Positions 1 to 9,049 are shown, numbered from the stretch's first letter. The stretch: DNA of 64,000 nucleotides from Ornithinibacillus halophilus (GCF_900129485.1 NZ_FQVW01000003.1:1-64000); one strand, 5' to 3'. Program-made: numbers and translations. Notes: generated by a model from the sequence alone, not told the origin.

Positions 1-140
1 TTTATCGTACGGAGGCGAAGGAAGTCTTGTGCCTGTGGTTACTCGGCACAAAGGGCATAGAAGTATCTCTTTGTAGTTCCTTCGCTAGTCGCAGGCGCTC
101 GGAGCTAGACATCTCTGAAATTTTATACATTCTTATCTTT
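1..140. repeat. Dispersed intergenic repeat, copy A
   Basis: GC-richer non-coding stretch whose right end carries GGCGCTCGGAGCTAGACATC (97-112 region) followed by a T/A-rich tail. The same end, GGCGCTGGAGCTAGACATC, closes the element at 47.9-48.0 kb. A decayed version of the whole right half lies at 49.38-49.46 kb, and a short version lies at 42.48 kb. The left edge is cut by the window. It sits downstream of the methyltransferase gene. No reading frame of note was seen. Confidence 0.6.
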
Positions 141-154
141 TAAAGAAAATGTCT

Positions 155-1360
155 TTACCCTCGTTTTTCTATAAATAATACCTTTAGATAATTCCCCTCT
201 GGAAAATCCTTCGTTGTGTGGAAATCCTCAGGAAGTCCAAAAGATTCTTTAATCTGATATTTTACATTCATTTCTTTAAATGCTTGGTCGACAAAGTTCT
301 TAAATTTTTTCATGCCAAAAGTGGCATTATTAGTAGATGCAACAATAATTCCATTCTTCTCTGTAATGGATATGGCATCTTTCAATAACCCTGTATAATC
401 TTTCGCCGAACTAAACGTACGTTTTTTGGAACGAGCAAAACTTGGTGGATCTAAAATCACCAAATCAAATTTCATTTCCTTACGATTGGCATACTTAAAA
501 TAATCAAAAACATCCATTACGACAATATCTTGTTGTTCAAAATCAATCCCATTAACACTAAACTGCTCAATAGTTTTACTTTTACTTCGCTTAGCCAAAT
601 CAACACTTGTCGTTTTAGCTGCTCCACCTAGTGCAGCAGCAATTGAAAATGCGCCAGTATAGGAGAATGTATTTAAGACATTTTTCTGGTTTGCATACTT
701 ATCCCTTATTACTTTTCGAACATCACGCTGATCGAGGAATATACCAACCATCGCTCCATCATTTAAATAAACTGCATAATTCATCCCATTTTCTTTCACA
801 ATGATTGGAAATTCGCCGCGTTCCCCTTTAACAAAATCATCATCGTCAATGTATTTTCCCTTTGTATCAAATCGCTTCTTTTCATAGATTGCTTTATAAT
901 CCATAATCTCATCTAACACACGAATCACTTGTTCTTTATAGGAATAAATCCCTTCACTATACCAGTTTAATAAATAGTAACCATCAAAGAAATCGATAGT
1001 CATCCCACCGATTCCATCTCCTTCGCCATTAAATACACGAAAAGCATTAGTATCGGGAGCATTGAAAAAAGACTGGCGTTTATCTATTGCCTCTTGAATC
1101 TTATTCTTGAAAAAAAGATAATCAATCTTTTCCCCTTTATTCCGTGTTAAAACCCAACCGATTCCTTTGTTTTGAATTCCATAATATCCCTTCGCAATAA
1201 ACTTGCGATTACGGTCAATTAGATTAATTATTGAACCTTCACGTTTCAGTACTGCCACATTATGAACCATGTCTTTATTAATTAGTGGATATCCTTTTAG
1301 GAACTTTGACTCAAACTTAGAATTTACTTGTATTTCTATTTCTTTACTCATACTATTCAT
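155..1360 (-). CDS. Class I SAM-dependent rRNA methyltransferase, RlmI/YwbD family
   Basis: Predicted 401-residue cytosine-C5 methyltransferase acting on 23S rRNA. The N-terminal 75 or so residues look like the PUA RNA-binding domain. The Rossmann-fold methyltransferase follows, with the SAM loop NTFSYTGAFS near residue 230 and the catalytic motif ILDPPSFARSKK near residue 303. Length and order match E. coli RlmI (m5C1962) and Bacillus YwbD. The exact target base is inferred from the family only. It is the last gene of a run with two acetyltransferases (21-nt gap upstream). Two in-frame ATGs lie three codons apart (1360 and 1351), and neither has a strong ribosome binding site, so the start is uncertain by that much. 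Confidence 0.85.
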   Translation of the reverse strand: MNSMSKEIEIQVNSKFESKFLKGYPLINKDMVHNVAVLKREGSIINLIDRNRKFIAKGYYGIQNKGIGWVLTRNKGEKIDYLFFKNKIQEAIDKRQSFFNAPDTNAFRVFNGEGDGIGGMTIDFFDGYYLLNWYSEGIYSYKEQVIRVLDEIMDYKAIYEKKRFDTKGKYIDDDDFVKGERGEFPIIVKENGMNYAVYLNDGAMVGIFLDQRDVRKVIRDKYANQKNVLNTFSYTGAFSIAAALGGAAKTTSVDLAKRSKSKTIEQFSVNGIDFEQQDIVVMDVFDYFKYANRKEMKFDLVILDPPSFARSKKRTFSSAKDYTGLLKDAISITEKNGIIVASTNNATFGMKKFKNFVDQAFKEMNVKYQIKESFGLPEDFHTTKDFPEGNYLKVLFIEKRG

Positions 1361-1381
1361 CCAATCTTTTATGTATTAATT

Positions 1382-2185
1382 CTAGTATTTCTCCCAAGTT
1401 GCTTTTGTATAAGCAATTTTAAGACCAGCTCTTTCCATGTTCTTTTGACTTGAACTACCAAACGCTGCCTGCCCAATAACAAGCTTCACGTCATTTTCCT
1501 TCGCATCACTTATTCTCCGTTGAATAAGCGCTTGATGAATCCCCTTATTTCTGTACTGTGTTAATGTTGCAGACGCTGCTAATACAAAAGCAGACTCATG
1601 TTTATACAAAACAGCTAATCCAGCTGGAGTATCATTAATACTAGCCAGATAGAATTTCCAAGAGTCGTTGCCATGCAATACTCGGTTATTATTGGCCACA
1701 GCTTCTTTAAGAAAATCCGGCATCTGAAATCCTTTTACATAAATATCTGCAAAAGTGTCAAAGTCATCCAAATCCATTTCTCTTATTGTAATCTCATTAC
1801 TCAGTCGTTGTAATCCACCTACTGCCCCATATAACGAAGCGTGAAATCCATTCTGATAATACCCATTCTCATGTAACCTTGGAAATAGTTCTTCCGTTGC
1901 TATTCCTGGAACAAGATCGAATCTAGGAGTGATTCCTTTATCATCATAGAATTCGAGGATTGAATCTAAATAATGAATGTCCCCTCCAGTTAAGCCTTTA
2001 ACCGTATTAAATGAAGGCCCTGGAATTCCTGTAGCTGAAAAAGCAGTTGCTTCTCCAAAATGCTGAACTTCCACTCCCATTGGATTTTCTTTTTGTTCAC
2101 GTATTGCTCTTAATCTAGATTCCAACATGGCAATTTCCATTCGTTCAATCTCCTTGGCAAACTCTAATGATAATACACAGTCCAT
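1382..2185 (-). CDS. GNAT family N-acetyltransferase
   Basis: Acetyl-CoA dependent N-acetyltransferase of unknown substrate, 267 residues. The C-terminal half has the acetyl-CoA pyrophosphate loop YRNKGIHQAL after beta-4 (VLAASATLT) and ends with a typical GNAT tail (MERAGLKIAYTK). The N-terminal 110 residues are a divergent extra segment. The open frame runs 24 codons further upstream, but AAGGGGTG lies just before the ATG at 2185, and the longer version would overlap the upstream gene, so 2185 is chosen. It lies 17 nt downstream of the next acetyltransferase and is probably co-transcribed with it and the rRNA methyltransferase. Confidence 0.8.
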   Translation of the reverse strand: MDCVLSLEFAKEIERMEIAMLESRLRAIREQKENPMGVEVQHFGEATAFSATGIPGPSFNTVKGLTGGDIHYLDSILEFYDDKGITPRFDLVPGIATEELFPRLHENGYYQNGFHASLYGAVGGLQRLSNEITIREMDLDDFDTFADIYVKGFQMPDFLKEAVANNNRVLHGNDSWKFYLASINDTPAGLAVLYKHESAFVLAASATLTQYRNKGIHQALIQRRISDAKENDVKLVIGQAAFGSSSQKNMERAGLKIAYTKATWEKY

Positions 2186-2202
2186 TTCATCACCCCTTAC
2201 CA

Positions 2203-2706
2203 CTAATCTAATCCAACAACTTTGCTTCTTCTCTCCAGAAGTACAACATCTCGCCATTCTCCGTTTAGTTTCCCTATTTGTTTACGTATTCCGACAATCT
2301 CAAACCCAAGTTTTTGATGAAGCTTAATACTTGTCTCATTTTCAGGAAAAATACCAGCTTGTAAGGTCCAAAACTCTTCCATTTCACTTAATTCAATGAT
2401 TCTACTTAACAACTTCGTCCCTACACCTTTACCGGCACTACCTAAACTGAGGTAGATGCTAACCTCTGCTACACCACGGTATGCTTCTCTTTTTGAAACA
2501 GGTGATAGTGCTGCCCATCCAATTACATTATTTCCTTCCCTCACAACTAGACGACATTCCTGATGGTGACCAGTATCCCATTCTTCCCAGCTTGGAGCTT
2601 TTGTTTCAAAGGTTGCATTTCCTGTATTAATTCCTTCTATATATATATCACGTACCTGTTGCCAATCAGATTCCAACATATTATCAATAACAATGAAATT
2701 ATTCAA
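2203..2706 (-). CDS. GNAT acetyltransferase, phosphinothricin acetyltransferase-like (YwnH type)
   Basis: 167-residue acetyltransferase resembling the Pat/YwnH group, which acetylates phosphinothricin or methionine sulfone/sulfoximine. Visible family signatures are the early IYIEGINTGNATFET segment, GWAALSPVS, VEVSIYL-type beta strand (AEVSIYLS), the CoA loop GSAGKGVGTKLL and the C-terminal HQKLGFEIVGI. The start is TTG at 2706 with GGGGGA upstream; no in-frame ATG serves better. It is first in a likely three-gene run with the GNAT and RlmI-type genes. The real substrate cannot be read from sequence. Confidence 0.82.
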   Translation of the reverse strand: MNNFIVIDNMLESDWQQVRDIYIEGINTGNATFETKAPSWEEWDTGHHQECRLVVREGNNVIGWAALSPVSKREAYRGVAEVSIYLSLGSAGKGVGTKLLSRIIELSEMEEFWTLQAGIFPENETSIKLHQKLGFEIVGIRKQIGKLNGEWRDVVLLERRSKVVGLD

Positions 2707-2767
2707 TTCATTTTCCCCCTGATTTAAATTCCAAAATTCTTTGGAATCGATAAATTCTCTTCATACA

Positions 2768-2805
2768 AAAGACGTAGTTGGTTAGATTAATCATAGCCAA
2801 CTACG
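2768..2805 (-). terminator. Rho-independent terminator of the HAAS gene
   Basis: Stem CGTAGTTGGCTA / TAACCAACTACG on the minus strand (one G-U pair), nine-base loop, followed by TCTTTT. It lies just past the stop of the HAAS membrane-protein gene and before the GNAT run. Confidence 0.75.
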
Positions 2806-2840
2806 CCTCAAAATTAAAGATATTTTAATATTTATTAATT

Positions 2841-3842
2841 TTATTTCTTCCTTGCTTTAAAGAATCCGACTCCAACATCCCATAATAAACTCAACATGAA
2901 GATGATAATCGTCCATTGTGTTCCAATTTCCCAAATGAGTTTAATTGCTTGATACCCTTCACTCCCTGATTCAACGATACCTGCTTGAACCATTTCATCC
3001 ATGAAATTTGGGTTCCAAACCGAAGAATTCACCATAATCCAACCCACAAATGCAAAGGTGATGACATTTGTTATTAAATTGTAAAATGCTAATTTAATGG
3101 TCCATCTTCCTAATACTAGCTTAAAAATCTCTTTCATTATCAATAATCCTAGAACAATTACTATGATTGGAAGGTATGCTGATAAACTTCCTTTATGAAA
3201 GAAAGGAATGGTTGAGAATTCATTATCATTAACTAAATAAACTCCAATATATTGGTTTGAAACAGTAAATGCCACGATCAAGAATATGAGAAAAATGATC
3301 CCAAAGATTGGTTCACTTTGTTTAATCTGTTTTTTCTCATTTGGAACGGGCGGAAGGTTACTAGGGTGCCAATCTTTCTCTAGATTCACATCTTCTCCCT
3401 TTATAACACCTAAATGTTCAATGAGTACAAAAACAATTGTAATCCATCCTATAGAAGAAGGGACTATTGTAAAAATAGAAACAATTAAACCTATAAAGTG
3501 GTCTAGAATCTCTAGGGGATTAATGATTGTTTCAATCGCAAAAACAACCCCCAAAGCAATTGATACAGCTAATAACACAATTTTATTAATTGAAAAATAC
3601 GATTCAAAATAATCTGGTCCAATAAGGTATCGTTTACTACCACGGTACTTATCAGCTAGTTGCTTTGGCGATCCTAATTCCATCAATACTTCTTCAACAA
3701 TCTCATCCGTTGACACACCCTCTTGAGTGCGCTCTTCCACCATATCTTCAACAAGCACCCTTAATTCATTAGCAATATCATCTCTTTGTTTTTGTGGCAG
3801 CCTACGGACAACTGCATATACATAGCGATTAATTATTTCCAC
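2841..3842 (-). CDS. HAAS-domain membrane protein partnered with PadR
   Basis: 333 residues. The first 80 or so form a small helical HAAS-type domain, with RRLPQKQRDDIANEL, then a long helix, then LMELGSPKQLADKYRGS. It is followed by about six hydrophobic membrane segments. Such proteins occur beside PadR repressors throughout Firmicutes, and their function is mostly unknown. The start is GTG at 3842 after GAGG, overlapping the end of the PadR gene by 14 nt, which indicates translational coupling. A terminator follows. I infer an envelope-related sensing or membrane role controlled by the PadR partner; no enzyme motif is visible. Confidence 0.75.
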   Translation of the reverse strand: MEIINRYVYAVVRRLPQKQRDDIANELRVLVEDMVEERTQEGVSTDEIVEEVLMELGSPKQLADKYRGSKRYLIGPDYFESYFSINKIVLLAVSIALGVVFAIETIINPLEILDHFIGLIVSIFTIVPSSIGWITIVFVLIEHLGVIKGEDVNLEKDWHPSNLPPVPNEKKQIKQSEPIFGIIFLIFLIVAFTVSNQYIGVYLVNDNEFSTIPFFHKGSLSAYLPIIVIVLGLLIMKEIFKLVLGRWTIKLAFYNLITNVITFAFVGWIMVNSSVWNPNFMDEMVQAGIVESGSEGYQAIKLIWEIGTQWTIIIFMLSLLWDVGVGFFKARKK

Positions 3843-4191
3843 TTTGTCTACCTCCTTCCAAATTTAATAAATCATTTAAGTTAGTCACAATTTGACTCCA
3901 CTCTTTACTTACTTGTTCAATAACTTCTTTACCTAAAGAGCTTAATACGTAATATTTTCTCGGGCGTGATTCATTCGTATCCCAAATACTTTCTAATAAG
4001 CCTTGCTTTTCTAATCTTCTTAATAGAGGATATAGTGTTCCAGGTTCAACTTGGATTCCTTTTGCTTTTAACTCCGTCACTAAGGAATACCCATACTGCG
4101 GATCATTTAATTGGCTTAATACCCCAATCGTAATCGTTCCTCGTCGTAACTCATGCATTATTTTATCTATATGTTCATTAATATCACTCAT
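3829..4191 (-). CDS. PadR family transcriptional regulator (PadR-1)
   Basis: 120-residue winged-helix repressor. It has the usual PadR signature: ITIGVLSQLNDPQYGYSLV, then VEPGTLYPLLRRLEKQGLL, then RKYYVLSSLGKEVIE, with a short C-terminal dimerisation helix. AGGAGG precedes the ATG. It forms an overlapping pair with the downstream HAAS membrane gene. A perfect 7-bp dyad inside its own promoter suggests autoregulation. Confidence 0.9.
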   Translation of the reverse strand: MSDINEHIDKIMHELRRGTITIGVLSQLNDPQYGYSLVTELKAKGIQVEPGTLYPLLRRLEKQGLLESIWDTNESRPRKYYVLSSLGKEVIEQVSKEWSQIVTNLNDLLNLEGGRQSGNN

Positions 4192-4212
4192 GGATTTAAC
4201 CTCCTATTCACA

Positions 4213-4242
4213 TTATAGTGTATGACGCACACTATTGTAAAT
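4213..4242 (-). promoter_or_regulatory. Promoter with PadR-1 operator candidate
   Basis: On the minus strand TTTACA (4237-4242) and TATAAT (4213-4218) are 18 bp apart. The inverted repeat ATAGTGT-n7-ACACTAT (4216-4236) fills the spacer and overlaps the -10, the expected place for a repressor. A further ATAGTGT half-site lies at about 4250. Assignment to PadR-1 is inference. Confidence 0.65.
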
Positions 4243-4397
4243 AGTATAATAGTGTATTTTAAAATTCATTGTATTAATTTTTAACCCTTGTCTAACAAAT
4301 TTAAGTACCACTTTACTTACTGGAAAAAACTTAGTTGACAAAAACTCTCCCTTTCGATTAGATGGAAGAAAGATGTACGTGTGAGGAGAAAAGAGAA

Positions 4398-4871
4398 ATG
4401 AAAATATATGTAGATGCAGATGCAAGTCCTGTAAAAGATGTCGTCGTTTCTATAGCTGAAAACGAAGACCTTTCAGTTGTATTAGTAAAGAGTTTTAATC
4501 ACTTTTCCCATGATGAAGAAAAAGGACATGTAGAAACTATTTATGTTGATACAGGTGCCGATTCAGCAGATTATCGAATTATGAAAATGGCACGTAAAGA
4601 CGATATTATTATTACTCAAGATTATGGACTCGCCTCACTAGGTCTTGGAAAAGGTTGCATCGTCTTACACCACAAAGGATTTAGGTACACTAATGACAAC
4701 ATTGACCGACTCCTTCAGACAAGACATGTTAGTGCTAAAGCGAGACGAAGTGGGTATAAAACAAAAGGACCTAAGCCTTTTACAGGGGAGGACCAAAGGA
4801 AGTTTGAGTATCTTTTAAAGAAAACGATCTCCGAAATGAAGAAAGAAGGTGTAAGCGATGACCAAAGCTAA
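4398..4871 (+). CDS. YaiI/YqxD family protein (UPF0178, DUF188)
   Basis: 157 residues, opening with the family hallmark [14 protein letters not shown]. It continues with the conserved region [20 protein letters not shown], then ITQDYGLA and KGPKPFT. The fold is PIN-like (acidic residues near the N-terminus), but no activity is established for the family. The open frame extends 12 codons upstream, but GAGGAG at 4383-4388 fits the ATG at 4398. It overlaps the RpiR gene by 14 nt, so the two are probably translated from one message. Confidence 0.87.
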   Translation: MKIYVDADASPVKDVVVSIAENEDLSVVLVKSFNHFSHDEEKGHVETIYVDTGADSADYRIMKMARKDDIIITQDYGLASLGLGKGCIVLHHKGFRYTNDNIDRLLQTRHVSAKARRSGYKTKGPKPFTGEDQRKFEYLLKKTISEMKKEGVSDDQS

Positions 4872-5724
4872 TGTCATCAACACCATTACCGATAAGCTAC
4901 CTAATATGAGTAAATCACAGAAAAAAATAGCTACCTATATATTAGAAAACCCACACTCTGCTCCTTTCCTCACAGTTGGAAAGTTAGCGAAATTAGCACA
5001 GGTCAGTGAAGCAACAGTGGTACGTTTTGCTACTTTTCTGGGCTACTCAGGCTATAACGAATTACAACAACATATGTATGATGCAGTAGAAAAGCAATTA
5101 AATACGGTCGAGCGATTACAGATGTCACGTTCTGTCTATAGTGAAACAGAAAAAGGGATTTATGAGATTTTTGAAGATGACATAGCCAACATACAAACAA
5201 CTATGGAAAATCTGACTCTTGAAGACTTTCAAATGGCCGCTAATTATATATTGGGTGCAAAAAAGATCTATATAGTTGCTAATCGTAGTGCAGTCTCTTT
5301 AGGAACTTTTCTCCAATATTACTTAAATATCATTTTAGGAAATAGCCAGCTGATTACTTCTAGTGAATCTGCCTTTGAGCAAATCTATGAGATCAATAAA
5401 GATGATGTAGTTATCGGTGTGAGCTTTGCTCGTTACACAGTAAGTACAATTGATGTTGTATCACACGCGCATAAAAAGGGATCTAAAATCATAGCCATTA
5501 CAGACAGTCTCATGTCACCGATTAACCAATATGCAACTGTTTCACTACATGCTTCCAGTAAAATGCCATCATTTCTTGATTCATTTGTTGCTCCACTCAG
5601 TATAATCAATGCTTTAATTGCCTATATTGGAAAGCAGCGTCCCAAAGAGGTCAATGACCGATTAGAGAACTTAGAGAAATTGTGGGATGAGTATCATGTA
5701 TTTTATCAACGAAGAGAAGATTGA
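4858..5724 (+). CDS. MurR/RpiR family transcriptional regulator
   Basis: 288 residues. An N-terminal HTH_6 domain covers residues 1-77 ([16 protein letters not shown], then [24 protein letters not shown]). A C-terminal SIS sugar-phosphate binding fold covers about 120-260 ([19 protein letters not shown], then [12 protein letters not shown]). Such regulators usually sense phosphosugars or amino-sugar intermediates. It overlaps the upstream YqxD-like gene by 14 nt and lies just upstream of a PLP aminotransferase, which is probably its target because a clear dyad and promoter separate them. Confidence 0.88.
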   Translation: MTKANVINTITDKLPNMSKSQKKIATYILENPHSAPFLTVGKLAKLAQVSEATVVRFATFLGYSGYNELQQHMYDAVEKQLNTVERLQMSRSVYSETEKGIYEIFEDDIANIQTTMENLTLEDFQMAANYILGAKKIYIVANRSAVSLGTFLQYYLNIILGNSQLITSSESAFEQIYEINKDDVVIGVSFARYTVSTIDVVSHAHKKGSKIIAITDSLMSPINQYATVSLHASSKMPSFLDSFVAPLSIINALIAYIGKQRPKEVNDRLENLEKLWDEYHVFYQRRED

Positions 5725-5736
5725 TGAAACTTTAAC

Positions 5737-5794
5737 TTCATTTAAATTATAAAATGAAATATTTATTGCATAAATTATTTTCCTTGCATATAAT
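5737..5794 (+). promoter_or_regulatory. Aminotransferase promoter with upstream dyad
   Basis: TTGCAT (5766-5771) and TATAAT (5789-5794) are exactly 17 bp apart. Just upstream is the inverted repeat TTCATTT-n8-AAATGAA (5737-5758), and a second, weaker TGAA..TTCA dyad overlaps it at 5725-5740. The position suggests an RpiR operator for the neighbouring regulator; that link is inferred. Confidence 0.6.
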
Positions 5795-5829
5795 ATAGAA
5801 AAAGTCACTATGTGAGGAGAGTTTTTTTA

Positions 5830-7200
5830 ATGCATGTTCAAACCTCTTTTAGAAGTGGGAAAGAGCAGTCAAAGGCAATGTATGAAAAGGCTAAAAAAGT
5901 ATTGCCAGGTGGAATTACGGCAAATATCAAATACTTCTCCCCCCAGCCTATCGTAATGAAGACAGCAACGGGGTGCAAGATTACTGATGTAGATGACAAT
6001 TCCTATATAGATTATCTGCTTTGTTACGGGGCACTAATTACTGGACACGGTCATGAACAGATTATGAGAGCAACAATAAAACATATGCAAAATATAGGAA
6101 CAGCTATATTCGGAGCCCCTCATGAATTAGAAATCACTATGGCGGAAAAGTTAATTGAACTTTATCCAAGTATTGATATGGTCCGCTTTACAAATTCTGG
6201 CCTTGAGGCAACTTTATTCGCCATTCGTTTAGCAAATGCTTATACAGGCAAAAGTAAAATCGGAAAATTTGAAGGCCACTATCATGGTGGGGCTAACAAT
6301 GTTTTAGTCAGTGTAAATCCTAATCAAGAGGAGGCTGGAAGTGAATTGGAGCCGACTTCTATTGCAGAGTCAAACGGCATTCCAGTTCATGAGTTAAAGC
6401 AGACGATTGTATTGCCATTTAATGATTTTGAGGCAACAGAGAAGCTACTGCGAAAAAACAAGGATGACCTAGCAGCCATCATACTTGAGCCAATTCAGGG
6501 TGGGTTTATTCCTGCTGATGCAACATTCATGCATCAATTAAGAGCATTAACAGAGGAACTAGGTATTCTACTAATCTTTGATGAGGTAAAAACCGGATTC
6601 CGTGTTCATCTTGGAGGTGCCCAGAGCATCTATCATATAAAACCTGATTTAACAACATTAGGAAAAGTTCTAGGTGGAGGTTTTCCTATAGGTGCTGTTG
6701 GTGGGAGAAAAGATATCATGATGTATAGTGCACCAAATGATGCAAGCGATATATTTTCTAGTGGTGGAAATAGTACCGCAAAGAAGGATGTTGTTTTCCA
6801 TAGTGGAACATACAATGGCCATCCTGTCGTTCTAGCTGCAGGCCTCGAAACAATCCGCTTATTAGAGCAAGATGGGGTTATGAATGATTTAGTCTATAAA
6901 ACCAACTTGTTAAGAACAAAATTAGAAGAGTTATATGCCAGCTATCATGTTCCAATGCAGACAATTGGGATGGGGAGCATTTTCAACATCGTATTTACAA
7001 ACGATCCAATCCGGAACTATCGAGATATGTGGAAAGCAAACAAAGACCTTCGTGAGGCAATTGATATTGAATTGCTTGAACTAGGAATCTACAATAAGCC
7101 GTCCAACCGGTATTCTTTGTCAATTGCCCATTCTATGAAGGATATTAATAAAACAATCGAAGCCCATGAAATAGCTATTAAAAATGTTCTACTTAAATAA
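5830..7200 (+). CDS. Class III PLP-dependent aminotransferase, glutamate-1-semialdehyde aminomutase-like
   Basis: 456 residues. Fold type I features are the early LPGGITANIKYFSP, the substrate/PLP region RFTNSGLEATLFAIRLA, IILEPIQGG, the PLP aspartate in LLIFDEVKTGFR, and the Schiff-base lysine in TLGKVLGGGFPIGAVGG. It resembles HemL-like proteins, but it is outside any heme operon and has an extra segment after the lysine (DIFSSGGNSTAKKD). A catabolic or amino-sugar role is therefore more likely than heme synthesis. The upstream GTG of the longer frame lies inside the ribosome binding site GAGGAGAG, so ATG 5830 is the start. The preceding RpiR gene probably regulates it. Confidence 0.8.
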   Translation: MHVQTSFRSGKEQSKAMYEKAKKVLPGGITANIKYFSPQPIVMKTATGCKITDVDDNSYIDYLLCYGALITGHGHEQIMRATIKHMQNIGTAIFGAPHELEITMAEKLIELYPSIDMVRFTNSGLEATLFAIRLANAYTGKSKIGKFEGHYHGGANNVLVSVNPNQEEAGSELEPTSIAESNGIPVHELKQTIVLPFNDFEATEKLLRKNKDDLAAIILEPIQGGFIPADATFMHQLRALTEELGILLIFDEVKTGFRVHLGGAQSIYHIKPDLTTLGKVLGGGFPIGAVGGRKDIMMYSAPNDASDIFSSGGNSTAKKDVVFHSGTYNGHPVVLAAGLETIRLLEQDGVMNDLVYKTNLLRTKLEELYASYHVPMQTIGMGSIFNIVFTNDPIRNYRDMWKANKDLREAIDIELLELGIYNKPSNRYSLSIAHSMKDINKTIEAHEIAIKNVLLK

Positions 7201-7230
7201 ATGACAGTAAGAAATATTTCAACCTCTTTT

Positions 7231-7264
7231 AAAAAGCTAGAAAGGCCGATACCCTTCTAGCTTT
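7231..7264. terminator. Bidirectional terminator between convergent genes
   Basis: Stem AAAGCTAGAA / TTCTAGCTTT with a 12-base loop, between the aminotransferase and the convergent membrane gene. It overlaps the stop codon of the latter. The T-run is better on the minus strand. Confidence 0.7.
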
Positions 7265-7838
7265 CTTCATATTCAGTAATAAGTGGAACTTCAGGTTTCT
7301 CCCTTAAATTCCGGTACTTAAATATCAATACGATAAATATAACCTCCATAATCAAAATGGTAACTGGAATAATAAATAACAAACTATGCATAATTTCTGG
7401 GGGTATATTTATTATAAAGGGTTGGATAATCTGAATAACTAACATAATTACTACATAAGCCTTAAATAGTTTCTTAGTGTAGCTTGCAAGATCTCTTGCC
7501 TCATGTCTTTTGGCTAATTCCAATAGAACCTGGAATACATAAAATACTAGAATAAGTTTTAGTAGTCCAAGAATTAAAAAGTAGATGGACCATTCAGATA
7601 AAACTCGCATCGTATCGACAGCCTGTTGAACAAATACACTAGGAATAGAAATCACACAAAGTGCTGATGCCCAATTTGTTGCTTTTTTACCTATTTGATG
7701 TTCCTGAGTTAAACTAGAAATACCACTATAAATTAGATAATATCCTATCGGGTCAGGTAGAAGATCAATAACTGCAATGTGAATTTCAATTAATACAAAT
7801 AGAAACCCCCAAAAGATTTTCAAAAACTCATTTCTCAT
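7257..7838 (-). CDS. Hypothetical integral membrane protein
   Basis: 193 residues with five or six hydrophobic segments, a basic loop between the third and fourth (RHEARDLASYTKKL) and a polar tail (EVPLITEYEES). I do not recognise the family. Its ATG overlaps the stop of the upstream gene in ATGA, so the two are translationally coupled. It is the last gene of a three-gene operon headed by a small zinc-ribbon protein, so a membrane complex with the upstream anchored protein is plausible but unproven. Confidence 0.65.
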   Translation of the reverse strand: MRNEFLKIFWGFLFVLIEIHIAVIDLLPDPIGYYLIYSGISSLTQEHQIGKKATNWASALCVISIPSVFVQQAVDTMRVLSEWSIYFLILGLLKLILVFYVFQVLLELAKRHEARDLASYTKKLFKAYVVIMLVIQIIQPFIINIPPEIMHSLLFIIPVTILIMEVIFIVLIFKYRNLREKPEVPLITEYEES

Positions 7839-8788
7839 TCATGACCACCCACTTCCTTTTCGTCAATAATTCTATCAACATCCTCTTGCTCTAAATATGG
7901 TTGGTCATTAACGAATAATTTTTCAACAAATTCCCCATTATTTGTTTGTCCTTTTAACTGGATTTCAAATTCAAATACACTTGAACGATCGTAATCGTAT
8001 TGTTGGTAAATTTCAATCCAATCATTTCTTTCTAACTCTAATGGCAATACTCCTTCATCCAATGATATTCCAGGGATGTTATTCCATTCTTGGTCAAACC
8101 CTTCATGCATCTGTTCAATTTGATTTTGTGTCCGATTGGTTTCAAGCTCTTGAGACTTATCTTTATCTACATTTATTTTAATAGCAATCTGCTCTTCCAG
8201 CTCAGGATATGGGAAAACCACCTCATTAATTATTACTGATTCTTTAGCTAGTAAAGAAGTCCATTCTTTGTGGTTAGAACTGCTTCCACCAGCTCGCCAG
8301 TCCAATGGGCCTTGATGATATTCCTGGGCATCTACAATAGTAACCTTACCAATATCTGCATTAATTGTTTTACCATTAGATAAGTGAACGGTAATCTGTT
8401 GAAATGATAGTATCCCATCATCGTCCATCGGTAGGTAATCAGCATCAGCTGGTATCTCAAAGTGAGCCGCCATTAAATACTGGTGCGTATATTCCTGCTG
8501 ATATTCAATTTGCTCAGAATAAAACCCATGTGCAATATGGATTCCATCATTTACAGTATAAATAGGAAAACCATCAATATTCGCTGACTGAACCGTCACA
8601 GGATTATCTTTATTGGTTAGGTAATAAAAGGTTACGATTATTTCTTCTGTATCCTCATAAAATTCACTTGTTATGTAATGCTCTAAAAATATCGGCTCCT
8701 CAATCTGCTTGGACTTAAAATATATGTAATTCCCAACACTACTTATAACAATTAGGATAATTCCAATCCATAATATTCGCTCTTTCAC
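7835..8788 (-). CDS. Hypothetical membrane-anchored extracytoplasmic protein
   Basis: About 317 residues. One N-terminal transmembrane helix (ILWIGIILIVISSVGNYIYF) is followed by an acidic, beta-rich domain of about 290 residues with no cysteine. I do not recognise the domain. The open frame extends 17 codons further, but GGGGGAG at 8795-8801 directs the GTG at 8788, and the upstream part overlaps the 57-residue zinc-ribbon gene, whose stop is one base before this GTG. It is coupled by ATGA to the downstream polytopic membrane gene. Confidence 0.65.
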   Translation of the reverse strand: MKERILWIGIILIVISSVGNYIYFKSKQIEEPIFLEHYITSEFYEDTEEIIVTFYYLTNKDNPVTVQSANIDGFPIYTVNDGIHIAHGFYSEQIEYQQEYTHQYLMAAHFEIPADADYLPMDDDGILSFQQITVHLSNGKTINADIGKVTIVDAQEYHQGPLDWRAGGSSSNHKEWTSLLAKESVIINEVVFPYPELEEQIAIKINVDKDKSQELETNRTQNQIEQMHEGFDQEWNNIPGISLDEGVLPLELERNDWIEIYQQYDYDRSSVFEFEIQLKGQTNNGEFVEKLFVNDQPYLEQEDVDRIIDEKEVGGHE

Positions 8789-8789
8789 T

Positions 8790-8963
8790 CTATCTCCCCC
8801 ATTTGAACCTTGGCATAGCCCTTCTTTCGGCATATTCAATACATTTATAACATACAGCTACCTTGTTATGTTGATCATCTAAATAATATTGAGGACTTAC
8901 TGCTTTTTGATTACAAATGAAGCATTTTTTCTTTCTAAATAACTTGCTAATGATACTACTCAT
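8790..8963 (-). CDS. Small zinc-ribbon protein, 57 residues
   Basis: Short gene with a clean ribosome binding site (GAGGTGA, 7 nt before the ATG). The product starts MSSIISKLFRKKKCFICNQ and carries two CxxC knuckles, CFIC and CYKC, 21 residues apart, the spacing of a treble-clef or zinc-ribbon fold. A basic C-terminus follows (RRAMPRFKWGR). The stop codon is one nucleotide before the GTG of the next gene, so it heads a three-gene operon with two membrane proteins. Function unknown; a metal-binding adaptor is the simplest reading. Confidence 0.7.
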   Translation of the reverse strand: MSSIISKLFRKKKCFICNQKAVSPQYYLDDQHNKVAVCYKCIEYAERRAMPRFKWGR

Positions 8964-9049
8964 TTGCTTTCACCTCATATTTCAACACCATCTACTTCTC
9001 TCCCTCACAATAATAATTCGACAGAACAATAGTAATTCCTCTTTCTTAT

